Assembly: GCA_964019425.1 (NCBI GenBank)
Contig: OZ025821.1
Location: 325,001-389,000, forward strand
Reading direction: 5' to 3'
Origin: Flectonema sp. DT1601
Lineage: Eukaryota > Euglenozoa > Diplonemea > Diplonemida > Diplonemidae
DNA: 64,000 nt
Both the position numbers and the translations under genes were made by a program. The notes under the pieces are model-generated. The model was not told where the DNA came from, made no database searches, and worked only from the letters and a program-made list of their open reading frames with translations. Below are positions 33,185 to 43,759 of the stretch, in pieces; the stretch's first letter is position 1, and every line of letters starts with the position of its first letter.

Positions 33185-34246
33185 ATGACTCGCATGTTAT
33201 CTCTCACTTCGTTAGTCAGCGTCTGTGCTGCTGTTCCGATGTCGGAGTTCGTAAAGATGACTGACTTGGGTCGTGACGTCACCACACTTGCGTACAGCAA
33301 CGGCTGTAGCGACTTGTTAGCAGACTTAGGAAATGGTCAAAAGAGAGTTTGGCATGATTCTGATGGTTCTTTCTTCAACTGCTACATTTACTCAAAGTAC
33401 GGACTCTGTACCGGGTACAGTGATTACGGTCCATGGCCGCAGAACAATCCGATGACTGCAAGGCAGGCCTGTTGTAACTGTGGTGGTGGAGTTATTCTTA
33501 CAAGTTCCCCACAAGTTGTGTCAAACGCTCCGCAGGTAGTTACTAGCGCTCCACATGTTGTGTCCAGTGTTCCATATGCTGTGTCCAGTGCTCCACAGGT
33601 CGTCTCTAGTGCTCCACATGTTGTGTCCAGTGTTCCATATGCTGTGTCCAGTGCTCCACATGTTGTGTCCAGTGTTCCATATGCTGTGTCCAGTGCTCCA
33701 CAGGTCGTCTCTAGTGCTCCGCATGTTTTGTCCAGTGTTCCATATGCTGTGTCCAGTGCTCCACAGGTCGTCTCTAGTGCTCCACAGGTCGTCTCCAGTG
33801 CTCCGCATGTTTTGTCCAGTGTTCCATATGCTGTGTCCAGTGCTCCACAGGTCGTCTCTAGTGCTCCACAGGTCGTCTCTAGTGCTCCACAGGTCGTCTC
33901 CAGTGCTCCACAGGTCGTCTCTAGTGCTCCACAGGTCGTCTCTAGTGCTCCACAGGTCGTCTCTAGTGCTCCACAGGTCGTCTCTAGTGCTCCACATGTT
34001 GCGTCCAGTGCTCCACAGGCCGTGGCCACTGATGCTCCCGGACAGTATGCTGCCTGTACTACTAACTCTGACTGCTCCGCCTACCCAGACAAATCTATTT
34101 GTACTGTTCATGGTTGTCAGGAATGTAATTACTCAGCCTACGATGATGTTCCATGTCTTCAAAAAGGAATGAAGTGCGGAGGTACTGCAGGAGATCCAAT
34201 ATTGTACAGATGCTGTGTTACTTCTAGATTTGGAATGTGCATGTAA
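33185..34246 (+). CDS. Secreted Cys-rich protein with heptapeptide repeats, copy 2
   Basis: 353 residues: the same signal peptide, N-terminal Cys domain and C-terminal Cys domain as copy 1, with only silent or near-silent changes. The repeat tract has 24 units with a different order; the last third is a run of seven QVVSSAP units, so the tract has been expanded or reshuffled independently. The gene follows copy 1 by about 2.0 kb. Confidence 0.85.
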   Translation: MTRMLSLTSLVSVCAAVPMSEFVKMTDLGRDVTTLAYSNGCSDLLADLGNGQKRVWHDSDGSFFNCYIYSKYGLCTGYSDYGPWPQNNPMTARQACCNCGGGVILTSSPQVVSNAPQVVTSAPHVVSSVPYAVSSAPQVVSSAPHVVSSVPYAVSSAPHVVSSVPYAVSSAPQVVSSAPHVLSSVPYAVSSAPQVVSSAPQVVSSAPHVLSSVPYAVSSAPQVVSSAPQVVSSAPQVVSSAPQVVSSAPQVVSSAPQVVSSAPQVVSSAPHVASSAPQAVATDAPGQYAACTTNSDCSAYPDKSICTVHGCQECNYSAYDDVPCLQKGMKCGGTAGDPILYRCCVTSRFGMCM

Positions 34247-35203
34247 GAGAAATATCTCACTAAGGTCTTCTAAGCTAGCTCAGCTTAATAGTTAAGATAA
34301 TATTAACTTCGGTGCCCTTTTGATTTTAGATAACAAACTCATAATTTAATTTCGGTGCACTTTTTTGAATTTCCGTGGCGTTCAAAAGCGTCATGTTTTC
34401 TCCCAACTCTTGTTTAAATATTCTATTGTTGTTTTTATTTTTTTTGAATAAGAAAACGAAACTATGCGATTACGTTATTGCCCTGGTAGGGTTAAATTCC
34501 AAGTGAACATCTTTATGCCGCAAATTAATTTCTTGCCGCATTTCGTTCGCTTTGCATTCCTTATTGAGGAAGCGTACTCCCCGATGTTTCTATTTTTTTC
34601 AAGTTGTTCTGAAAAATAAAACTCAAAAATGATGATTATTCTCTTTTTTTTTTAAAAATATTATTTTTTAAGTTTATTACTTGTTCAGCAGTTTGGAACA
34701 AAGATAAAATATCCAAACCTGCTATTTATTCCTCACTCTCGCGTTGCTTTATTTCTGTCTGTAACTTGGTCAGAAGTAATTTCTTCCCTTTCCTGTATTG
34801 TGAAACATATGGTTCCAGTTATTCAACTTTCCTGCAGCACAACACTACATGAATGCTCGCTGGGGTCGCTTATCCTCTTTGAGTATAATGCTTTAGGTGA
34901 TTGGGTCGGCGTCAGACATTTTGTTGATCACAGACGGTATTTACTATCGCACAGGGAAATAGATAACATTCTTGACATAATAAATAGTGGTTTTTTAATC
35001 TGAATAGTTTCTTAGTTTCTAAAGAAAAAAAAAAAAAATCAAAATATTTCCCTTCCTTCAGCATACACAGATTTGATGTGTTTCATCTAACCTTTCCTTA
35101 ACATTCCGGGTGGGTCTTTGTACCGAAATAAATAAATAAAGTTGTAGTAGTAGTAGTTGTTCAATAATCTTATATTAATTACCCTATTAGCCAATAAGCC
35201 AAT
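34247..35203. other. 3' UTR and spacer of tandem unit 2
   Basis: Copy of 32254-33184 with small indels. Near 35080-35106 it has an insertion (CATCTAACCTTTCCTTAACATT) that splits the shared 5' flank. Confidence 0.7.
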
Positions 35204-36967
35204 ATGACTCGCATGCTATCTCTCACTTCATTAGTCAGCGTCTGTGCTGCTGTTCCGATGTCGGAGTTCGTAAAGATGACTGACTTGGGTCGTGACGTCA
35301 CCACACTTGCGTACAGCAACGGCTGTAGCGACTTGTTAGCAGACTTAGGAAATGGTCAAAAGAGAGTTTGGCATGATTCTGATGGTTCTTTCTTCAACTG
35401 CTACATTTACTCAAAGTACGGACTCTGTACCGGGTACAGTGATTACGGTCCATGGCCGCAGAACAATCCGATGACTGCAAGGCAGGCCTGTTGTAATTGT
35501 GGTGGTGGAGTTATTCTTACAAGTTCCCCACAAGTTGTGTCAAACGCTCCGCAGGTTGTTACCAGTGCTCCTTCGCAGCTTGTTACTAGCGCTCCACAAA
35601 TAGTTACTAGCGCTCCACAGGTTGTTACCAGTGCTCCTTCGCAGCTTGTTACTAGCGCTCCACAAATAGTTACTAGCGCTCCACAGGTTGTTACTAGTGC
35701 TCCACAAGTTGTTACCAGTGCTCCACAGGTTGTTACTAGCGCTCCACAAGTAGTTACCAGCGCTCCACAAGTAGTTACCAGTGCTCCACAGGTTGTTACT
35801 AGCGCTCCAAAGGTTGTTACTAGCGCTCCACAAATAGTTACCAGTGCTCCTTCGCAGCTTGTTACTAGCGCTCCACAGGTTGTTACTAGCGCTCCACAAG
35901 TTGTTACTAGCGCTCCAAAGGTTGTTACTAGCGCTCCACAGGTTGTTACTAGCGCTCCACAGGTTGTTACTAGCGCTCCAAAGGTTGTTACTAGCGCTCC
36001 ACAAGTAGTTACCAGTGCTCCAAAGGTTGTTACTAGTGCTCCACAAGTAGTTACAAGCGCTCCACAGGTTGTTACCAGCGCTCCAAAGGTTGTTACCAGT
36101 GCTCCACAGGTTGTTACCAGTGCACCACAGATTGTTACTAGCGCTCCACAAGTAGTTACCAGTGCTCCACAGGTTGTTACTAGCGCTCCACAGGTTGTTA
36201 CTAGTGCTCCAAAGGTTGTTACCAGTGCTCCACAGGTTGTTACCAGTGCACCACAGGTTGTTACTAGCGCTCCACAAGTAGTTACCAGTGCTCCACAGGT
36301 TGTTACTAGTGCTCCACAGGTTGTTACCAGTGCTCCACAGGTTGTTACTAGCGCTCCACAAGTAGTTACCAGTGCTCCACAGGTTGTTACTAGTGCTCCA
36401 CAGGTTGTTACCAGTGCTCCACAAGTTGTTACTAGCGCTCCACAGGTTGTTACTAGCGCTCCACATGTGATTACCAGTGCTCCACAGGTTGTTACCAGTG
36501 CTCCACAGGTTGTTACTAGCGCTCCACAGGTTGTTACCAGTGCTCCACAGGTTGTTACTAGCGCTCCACAGGTTGTTACTAGCGCTCCACAGGTTGTTAC
36601 CAGTGCTCCACAGGTTGTTACCAGTGCTCCACAGGTTGTTACTAGCGCTCCACAGGTTGTTACTAGCGCTCCACAGGTTGTTACTAGCGCTCCAAAGGTT
36701 GTTACTAGCGCTCCACAAGTAGTTACCAGCGCTCCACAGGCCGTGGCCACTGATGCTCCCGGACAGTATGCTGCCTGTACTACTAACTCTGACTGCTCCG
36801 CCTACCCAGACAAATCTATTTGTACTGTTCATGGTTGTCAGGAATGTAATTACTCAGCCTACGATGATGTTCCATGTCTTCAAAAAGGATTGAAGTGCGG
36901 AGGTAGTCCAACAGATCCAATATTGTACAGATGCTGTGTTACTTCTCAGTTTGGATTATGCATGTAA
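35204..36967 (+). CDS. Secreted Cys-rich protein with heptapeptide repeats, copy 3 (long)
   Basis: 587 residues. The Cys domains match copies 1 and 2 apart from a few changes near the C-terminus (KGLKCGGSPTDP, FGLCM). The repeat is A-P-x-V-V-T-S, with T where copies 1-2 have S, and there are more than 55 units. Three units carry an extra residue (SQLVTSAP). x is mostly Q or K. The tract uses GTTACTAGC/GTTACCAGT codons rather than GTGTCCAGT, so it expanded from a different founder unit. The single VTS unit at the start of copies 1 and 2 is a plausible ancestor. Confidence 0.85.
   Translation: MTRMLSLTSLVSVCAAVPMSEFVKMTDLGRDVTTLAYSNGCSDLLADLGNGQKRVWHDSDGSFFNCYIYSKYGLCTGYSDYGPWPQNNPMTARQACCNCGGGVILTSSPQVVSNAPQVVTSAPSQLVTSAPQIVTSAPQVVTSAPSQLVTSAPQIVTSAPQVVTSAPQVVTSAPQVVTSAPQVVTSAPQVVTSAPQVVTSAPKVVTSAPQIVTSAPSQLVTSAPQVVTSAPQVVTSAPKVVTSAPQVVTSAPQVVTSAPKVVTSAPQVVTSAPKVVTSAPQVVTSAPQVVTSAPKVVTSAPQVVTSAPQIVTSAPQVVTSAPQVVTSAPQVVTSAPKVVTSAPQVVTSAPQVVTSAPQVVTSAPQVVTSAPQVVTSAPQVVTSAPQVVTSAPQVVTSAPQVVTSAPQVVTSAPQVVTSAPHVITSAPQVVTSAPQVVTSAPQVVTSAPQVVTSAPQVVTSAPQVVTSAPQVVTSAPQVVTSAPQVVTSAPQVVTSAPKVVTSAPQVVTSAPQAVATDAPGQYAACTTNSDCSAYPDKSICTVHGCQECNYSAYDDVPCLQKGLKCGGSPTDPILYRCCVTSQFGLCM
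35543..36740 (+). repeat. 21-base minisatellite in secreted gene 3
   Basis: More than 55 units of the type GTTACTAGCGCTCCACAGGTT, with three 24-base units. Confidence 0.95.
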
Positions 36968-38502
36968 GAGAAATATCTCACTAAGGTCTTCTAATAGCTC
37001 AGCTTAATAGTTAAGATAATATTAACTTCGGTGCCCTTTTGATTTTAGATAACAAACTCATAATATATCTTCGGTGCACTTTTTTGAATTTCCCGTGACG
37101 CGTAAAGCGTCGTGTTTCCCAACTCTTAATTATATGTTCTGTTGTTGTTTTCTTTTTTGAAGAATGAAAGAACGAAACTATGCGATTACGTTATTGCCCT
37201 CGTATGGTTAAATTCCAAGTGAACATCTTTATGCCGCAAATTAATTTCTTGCCGTATTTCGTTCGCTTTGCATTACTTATTGAGGAAGCGTACTCCCCGA
37301 TGTTTCTCTTTTTTCAAGTTGTTCTGAAAAATAAAACTCAAATATGATAATCATTTTCTTTTTTTTTAATTATTTTTTTGATCTCACTACCAGCAGTTTG
37401 GAACAAAGATAAATATCCAAACCTGCTATTTATTCCTCCCCTCATGTTGCTTTATTTTTGTCCGTAAATTGGTCGAAATTTCTTTATTTTTCCCCCCCTC
37501 TCTTCACTTTTTTCCTGTATTGTGAAACATGGTTACACAATGAAATACAATGTATTACCATGTGTCTCATTATTCACTATGGTAATAAAATTATTCAAAT
37601 TTACAGCAGCACAACACTACATGAATGCAAGCTGGGGCCGCTTGTCCTCGTTGAATGAAGGTAGTTGAAATCGATGATTAATGTGCGGAAATTTGAGCAG
37701 CCAATCCAAGAGGTTGGTCCATCGTACTTATTATGTTCGAAAAATATTATTGAGAATTACATGAAATCCTTGTTGGAATATAGAAAGGAAATATTTATTT
37801 TTGTGTTCTTTCGTTGTTGACAGCTGCTTTATCCTTTTCCTCCGCATTATTATTTTTATTTTTTTGTTCTAGAACACACATACGCACAACCCCTCTCAAG
37901 ATTAAAAAAAAAGGTGACAAGCTAGCGTTTATTACACAAATAGTATCAAAACAGGTTGTTTATTATAATGAGTTTTTTTTTAAGAAGAGTGTTCGGAGGC
38001 TGGATTAACTTCTCAAAAGTTCAATACAAATAATTAAATTCCATATCTGAGCAAGGGCAAGAAGAACGAGGGGAGAAGATAACGTTGGATGGATTGATGA
38101 ATTACCGCAACCATCAAAAATAAACGTCTTGCTTCACAAAAGTCCTTTACGACTACCTCTTGGAAAATGTAATCAGAAAAAGAGAAACGAACACTGGAAC
38201 ATGAAAGTCCGCAACGCTCTGCAACACCACATCATTTATTGTAGGAGAGTACTTCACTAGTAGTGTGCTACGAACTAATTAGGTAATTAAATCTATTTTT
38301 ATTATTCACGTTATCTGTTTTATGGTGACAGTACTTTTATTGTTTTTAAAATACTTGCCATCCCCTCTCAGATAGGTTCCTTCTTATCGGATTTAATCTC
38401 CTCAAAAGGGGAAGCCTTTTTATGAATTTTGTGATTAAAACATCATTCTGAAACTATTCGTACAGGAAACGCCCCAAAAAAAAAAAGAAAAATATAACAA
38501 CC
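36968..38502. other. 3' flank of secreted gene 3 and spacer
   Basis: The first 700 bases are a diverged copy of the unit 3' flanks (up to about 37660, ending near CACAACACTACATGAATG). Hairpin tag R3 is at 38257-38277. CTATTCGTACAG at 38454-38465 may be the acceptor for the next gene. No other gene. Confidence 0.6.
38257..38277 (+). repeat. Hairpin tag R3, copy 4
   Basis: CTAGTAGTGTGCTACGAACT; identical to copy 1 over the stem-loop. Confidence 0.65.
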
Positions 38503-39447
38503 ATGCCACTTCAACTCTGTGTTTTGCCTGTGCAAGGGGAAAGTCACACGATAGTATTAGAGTCGAACGCGACTGTGAAAGATGCGAAGTGTCAGATCGC
38601 TGAAGAATTGGGAGCCGATGTTAGATATTTTGATTTGGTATTTGAAGGAAAAAGAATGCCAAGTGAGAGTGATGTGACTTCACTCGGAATTGTCGACGAA
38701 TCTGAAGTGGAAATGATAATTTCTGAGAAGGGGTTTGCATTAAAAGAATTAGGCGACATTTCACCAACACATGAAAACATGATCAAAAATATTTATAACT
38801 GCGATGGAAATCTAGTCGAGTATTTTATGGATGCTGGCGTTCCAGTCGATGGAAACAATCAAGCGGAAAGTCCTTTATATGTGGCATGTGAAACAGAAAA
38901 TATTAAATGTGCGAAGTTACTCTTATCGAAAGGAGCTGCAGTAGGTGTTGCAATTTCAGCGATCATGCAAATCACTTCGAGTGATGTGTTTTATGAATTT
39001 TTTGATCTCCTCGTGGAACACGGCGCAGACTTAAACATTACTGATTATTCTGGAAGCACTCCACTCCATCATTCGATTAAGTCAGAGAATAATATATCAT
39101 TCAAGAAATTATTATCTCGAGGGGTCTCATTAAGCGTACAATGTAATCATTTGTGCACTCCATTGCACGATGCTTTAATACTCGGCAAAGTAGATATTGC
39201 AACTCTCTTAATTGAAGCTGGCTGTGATCTCAACGCTAAAGAACAGATGGGATACACACCACTTCATAATGCAGTCAGGGGATCACACGATGATATTGTA
39301 CAGCTGCTGATTAGAAAGGGTGCTGACATTTCAATAAAGGATTCTCAGGATATGAACGCTTTGGAATTCGCGGATTTCACCCAACCTGAGATGGCAAAAT
39401 TAATTATAGAAACAATTGAAGAAATACGTGTAACTAAAAAAAATTAA
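38503..39447 (+). CDS. Ubiquitin-like domain plus ankyrin-repeat protein
   Basis: 314 residues, one exon. Residues 1-75 form a ubiquitin-like fold: a beta strand start (LQLCVLPVQG), then VKDAKCQIAEELG, then LVFEGKRMPSESDVTSLGI, as in ubiquitin's K27-I30 and L43-I61 regions. There is no C-terminal GG, so it is not conjugated itself. From about 120 to 300 there are five or six ankyrin repeats, the clearest being GSTPLHHSIKSEN, CTPLHDALILGK and GYTPLHNAVRGSHDDIVQLL. It is probably an adaptor that binds ubiquitin receptors or the proteasome through the UBL and clients through the ankyrins. That role is inferred. Confidence 0.85.
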   Translation: MPLQLCVLPVQGESHTIVLESNATVKDAKCQIAEELGADVRYFDLVFEGKRMPSESDVTSLGIVDESEVEMIISEKGFALKELGDISPTHENMIKNIYNCDGNLVEYFMDAGVPVDGNNQAESPLYVACETENIKCAKLLLSKGAAVGVAISAIMQITSSDVFYEFFDLLVEHGADLNITDYSGSTPLHHSIKSENNISFKKLLSRGVSLSVQCNHLCTPLHDALILGKVDIATLLIEAGCDLNAKEQMGYTPLHNAVRGSHDDIVQLLIRKGADISIKDSQDMNALEFADFTQPEMAKLIIETIEEIRVTKKN

Positions 39448-39521
39448 CACTATCTTTTGGCGAACACAATGATAAGGACTTTATATACCCAGGACTTACT
39501 GATGAATGACCCTAAAGGGGG

Positions 39522-39831
39522 ATGAGAATGGTATCAGATTGTGTTGTAAAAAGTCAAGTGACTCGTAACGTTGTGTGTACTAAGACGGGTAAAACAAACC
39601 CATCTGAGATTGTAGTGGTTGGAGCTCACTTTGACAGCATTTCTTCGGCTACGGAGGCGAGTCAACAACATTCGCACCAGGTGCGATTGACAACGGCTCG
39701 GGTTCAACCACCGTCATGACTGTTGCTAAGGCCCTAAAAGATCATCAAAATAGAAAAAAACAATTCGTTTTATATTATTCTCAGGTGAAGAACAAGGTCT
39801 TTACGGTTCCACTGGTGCTGTATTTTCCTAA
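39522..39831 (+). pseudogene. Fragment of an M28-family metallopeptidase gene
   Basis: Three M28 aminopeptidase signatures appear in order: VVVGAHFDS (zinc-binding His), then GAIDNGSGSTTVM (bridging Asp), then SGEEQGLYGS (catalytic and zinc Glu pair). They lie in different frames, so at least two frame changes separate them. The rest of the domain is missing on both sides. The spacing is about that of a real M28 enzyme. It is therefore a truncated host pseudogene and not a gene with introns, since no GT-AG pair would join them cleanly. Repeat R5 overlaps its left edge. Confidence 0.8.
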
Positions 39832-39861
39832 TCCTACTTTCTGAATAATAAAATTAATAGT

Positions 39862-40563
39862 TGTAACTAAAAGACTTGCAGGAGAAATATGACTTTTTTT
39901 TTTTTTTTTTTTTTAATAATCTGCTCTGAGTCGTTTCCTTCTACCAAAAAGCAGTCTGTGAGGACGAGAATATTTTCCTCACGAGAATTAAATCTTTTTT
40001 ACTGTACTATATTTACTGTTACTGTTGGTTGTGTTGAATCGAATATCTGATACCCCGTTAGCTTACCATGATGTGATGGACAGGTGTTGGGATTTTCAAA
40101 ATAAATAAAGAAAAACAAGCACTTTTTCTTTTGTTTCCGTTTCTTTTTTTTTTTTTGGTGCCTCTCTTTTCCCTCTGTTGTCATAATTTTGTGTGAAAAC
40201 CTGATGTTAGCTTACTTTTTCAATGGTAAAATGAATGGTGATAACTAAAAGGTTAAGGTTAGACCCTTTGCAGGAAAAAGATGACTTTTTTTTTTTTTTT
40301 TTTTTTTTTTTGAAATATCTGTTTTCTAAATCGTTTCCTTCTACCAAAAAAGCAGTCTGTGAGGAAAAATCCATGATAATCTTTCCTCACGAGAAATTAT
40401 TTTTTTTCTTACTGTACTATATTTACTCTGTTACTATTTAATGAGAATTTCTGTGCAAAAAAAAAAAAAACAAGCACTTTTTTTTTTTTTTTTTCCCCTT
40501 TCTTTTTTTCTTGGTATCCACTTTGCGTCTCTTTTCCCTCTTTTGTCATAATTTTGTGTGAAA
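39862..40563 (+). repeat. Imperfect tandem duplication (period about 378 bases)
   Basis: 39862-40199 and 40240-40563 share TAACTAAAAG, TCGTTTCCTTCTACCAAAAA, GCAGTCTGTGAGGA, TTTCCTCACGAGAA, ACTGTACTATATTTACT and GTCATAATTTTGTGTGAAAA, separated by T and A runs of different length. Confidence 0.8.
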
Positions 40564-41639
40564 AAAAAAAAAAAAAAAAAAAAGGAAGAAAGAATGAAAA
40601 ACATTTTATGTTTTTGTTTTGTTTGCAATTTGAAAAAGATTTGTAATCACATTTTGTATTCCCCAGTTCCTTTTTTATTTGTTTTATCATAATAAGATTT
40701 GGGGGTCTAATTACGTTGCTGTTGCCCTCGTAGCTCTATTGGAGTTAATCCGATGCTCTTTAGTTTGCTGTATCAGCGATGCACAGTACGCGTGTATTGG
40801 ACTTCCTTATCTACCTATCTGTCGAAATAGTGAATACCTTTCAAGTATTAATTAATGGGGCGAACCATACACTCTGCCTTATTACATTATACCCACACAC
40901 TCTCCTCAAATTAACTTCCTCTGTTTTGTAATCTTGTTATCTTGATTTCCCCCTTCTCAATATAGAAAGACGACAAACTGTTATAGTTCAGGACGTGTAG
41001 TGAGGCCACACTACTAGTTTTCTGGTTATGTTATTATTTTGTCTTTTTGTTTGTTTTGTTGTCCCTTCTCGGTGACCACTTTAAATACTAATCTAATTCC
41101 TTATTGATGCGGGCTACCCAGACCCCTCGTAGTCATCAGTTTGTATTTTGCTAACTAAACTAAACTAATTCCATAGTCTTACTAAACCAGTTTAGAAGTT
41201 TTGCTTCGGTGCAATTAGTTATCTTTTTGTCGTTTCTTGCTGAGTGATATGGCTAGGTACTGTTCTGGGGGGTTTCCATTTTCTTCGGTGGTATGTGGGC
41301 ATGTGCCACAAATATATGTGTCCGGCGCAGTTATGACCTTAAACTGACTGTCATCTTACCTGATCCTTTTGATTTTCATTTCTTGCTGAGTGATATGGCT
41401 ATGTGCTGCCCAATTTTTTGTGGTACATTTCTAAACTTTTCGGTAAGCCCGCAGTACAATTGTAATGCTTTGGATAACTGGGGGTGAACGATCCTCGGTA
41501 CTGTTCCGGGGTTTTCTATTTTCTTTCGTGGAGTGTGGGCATATGGAACATGTGGTCGTATTATAAAGAGAGATGTATGGAATCTATCCTGGCGAGCTCC
41601 GATGGATTTTTATCTTTGAACGATAGCAACTTCAACATA

Positions 41640-41727
41640 GAATGAAGTCCCTTAGAACTTACTGATGAAGGCCTAAAAAGGGACAAGTAGTATAAGATTA
41701 AGGCTCCTGAAACTACATATTCTATTT
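41640..41727 (+). repeat. Dispersed repeat R5, copy 2
   Basis: ACTTACTGATGAAGGCCTA and GACAAGTAGTATAAGATTAA match 16077-16160. Confidence 0.75.
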
Positions 41728-41936
41728 ACCTTTTGATGTTAGGAAACTGCAGAAAATGAATACTTTTCTTTTACTAATCTCTACTTTTCTTATTCTTACT
41801 TTTCTGTTCTAAAATTAATGATACTAACTATATTCGTATTATAAAAAAAAAGGTGCTGTATTTGGAATAAACAGGTACTTTCTTATTTTCACCTTCCCTC
41901 AAGTGGATAACTTTCGTATCGTGTTCCCCGCTCCAA

Positions 41937-42025
41937 TGCGATTTGTGTAGACAGAATCCAGTCATGATGATTCGTGTCTAGTTTATTGCGTGTTGACTTG
42001 GATTTATTTATCCAAGTCCCCCTCT
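41937..42025 (+). repeat. Dispersed repeat R6, copy 2
   Basis: Matches 10640-10712 (GACAGAATCCAGT, GATTTATTTATCCAAGTCC). Confidence 0.7.
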
Positions 42026-42077
42026 CCCAGATCATTTCTCTTTTTTTTTTTTTTTTTTTTTTCCTTTTTTTTTTTCT

Positions 42078-42235
42078 GTAGTTTGGTTTCAACCTGTGAG
42101 AGCTGGAAGTCGATCATTACCAACCGAAACTATAAAACTACATTCATTTTGCGATATGGGTCATGACTGATGCGGGCTACCTAGACCCCCCCCCCCTCGT
42201 GGTCATCAGTTTTGTATTTTGCTAACTAATTACAA
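42078..42235 (+). repeat. Dispersed repeat R2, copy 2
   Basis: TTTCAACCTGTGAGAGCTGG through GATGCGGGCTACCTAGACC and GTATTTTGCTAACTAA; its 3' part is also at 41095-41170. Confidence 0.65.
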
Positions 42236-42568
42236 AATAATCCCCCCAGCCTAACAAAATAATCCCCCCAGGGATTAGGTTCTTCCTTCTACCGCAGTTT
42301 TGGTGACCCTCAGAAGAGCCACCCGGTACTCTTTGAGTGTCCACTAGCCGATACTCGGTGGTCTGATGGACTTGATAACTAACTAATTTCCCAACTAAAC
42401 CTCCTTTTGAAATAACCATTTGATGAATTCGACTTATTTATAAAACAGAATGAAGCATCTCCTTTACTTCGCTGAAGAGTCTGATGAAGATTTGAGAAAA
42501 GACCTTTTTATTTTATTTTAATTTTTTTTTTTTTTTTTTTAAAACCAAAAAATCTGTTTTTATATATA

Positions 42569-43759
42569 TCAGTCATTCCTTTTTTTTGCGAACAAATTTT
42601 GGACATTGAAAAAGATTTTCAAAAAAAAATTGTAAAAATTTCGATCGAAGCGGCATTTTAATGCGCTGCATCGTTGGGTTCATTTCCGTCCGAAATCGGG
42701 AGGTTGGCATCACATACTTGTCACCCGAATTGAGAAAAGAGATTTTGTGGTTTACTAAATCAGCTCAGCCGTGGACAAGTACCAAAACTAAAAATTAATC
42801 GAAGGGTCTAATTTTACACTGCTGGCCCAGCGGGATCCAGAGAAAAAATAATCGAGCAAAAATATATTAAAGAGTACTAAGCATGTGCCGGTGAGGCAGA
42901 TTGTTACTACCTGTCTTTTTGGACCTACTTTGATACTTAATGAAAACACTTGTACAACACTTTCTTTATATGAAGTCACAACTTATGATGAATTATGAGC
43001 TATCTGAGCCACATGAAGTGATATCATCATCATCATCATCATCATAGCTAGTGCTGATGGAAGACTTCTCATACTCGGAAGAAGTGCTGTCTGACTCCTC
43101 AGTAGTGCTATCTGACCCCTCGGAGGTACTACTTGGCGGGTGAGATTTGATTATTTTATACCCAACAGATCCCTGTATTGTATGGTTCTGATGCCTCGGA
43201 CATCCACCATTCGGTGATATCCTGAGTGAGGCTCTGGTTTCCTGATTTACACGAGGGTGTAGTTGGTGATGGTGACACGTGACTCAGAAGTAATATTCTC
43301 AGCACGTCGAACCAATGTTTTGACAACTACTTCAGGGAAGCTTCCAACAAGTGGGCCATTATCACCACCACAGATGCAACATTTTCCTTACATAATTGCT
43401 ACTAGGGTTGATTTGTTAGTAAAAAGGTGCATATCTCTTGAGTGCGGGAGACGGGGAAAAAAATAGTAAAAAAAAAAAAATTAGGGGTGTTTTTTACTCA
43501 GATTTTCTCGATCTTTCCATTCCAGGTCTGGGATTAATATTTATCATTGAGTAGTACCAAGGAAATTTTGCAAAGAGACGTTTATCTCTTTTTAGCAGCA
43601 CTTACCATGTTTAAAAGTATATCCCTATGCCTAATTTTACAGATCGCACCCTCCCCGATTCCAAAAAATAAAAAATCGAGCAAAAGTAACATATCGTGTA
43701 ACCTTGCTCAGGCGGTGAGAAAATGGTGTTTTTTGTTCGCAAAAAAAAGGAATGACTGA
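42569..43759. mobile_element. DNA-transposon-like element A (1.19 kb)
   Basis: Perfect 28-base terminal inverted repeats at 42569-42596 and 43732-43759 (TCAGTCATTCC...). The ends are flanked by TA on both sides, the target of Tc1/mariner-like and related elements. The direct string AAATCTGTTTTTATAT occurs just outside both ends (42550 and 43767). Inside, the minus strand is open from about 43240 to 43011, ending in a Ser/Asp tail with seven Asp. No DDE motif is visible, so the element is probably non-autonomous or decayed. Confidence 0.75.

Larger units (their letters stand above)
40564..42568. other. Repeat island, no intact gene
   Basis: Mosaic of dispersed repeats: 40715-40820 (also near 46945-47025), R2 at 41095-41170 and 42078-42235, a locally duplicated TTTCTTGCTGAGTGATATGG block at 41232 and 41380, R5 at 41640-41727 and R6 at 41937-42025. 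No convincing reading frame. Confidence 0.6.

Noticed and set aside
35443-36750. Very long open frames on the minus strand and in other frames across the heptad tracts (also 31410-32118 and 33424-34111)
   Set aside because: They exist only because a 21-base repeat keeps every frame open; no start context, domain or conservation of their own.
40003-40425. Two copies of ACTGTACTATATT resembling the SL 3' end
   Set aside because: They are two copies of one local duplication and lack the rest of the SL; too short to support.
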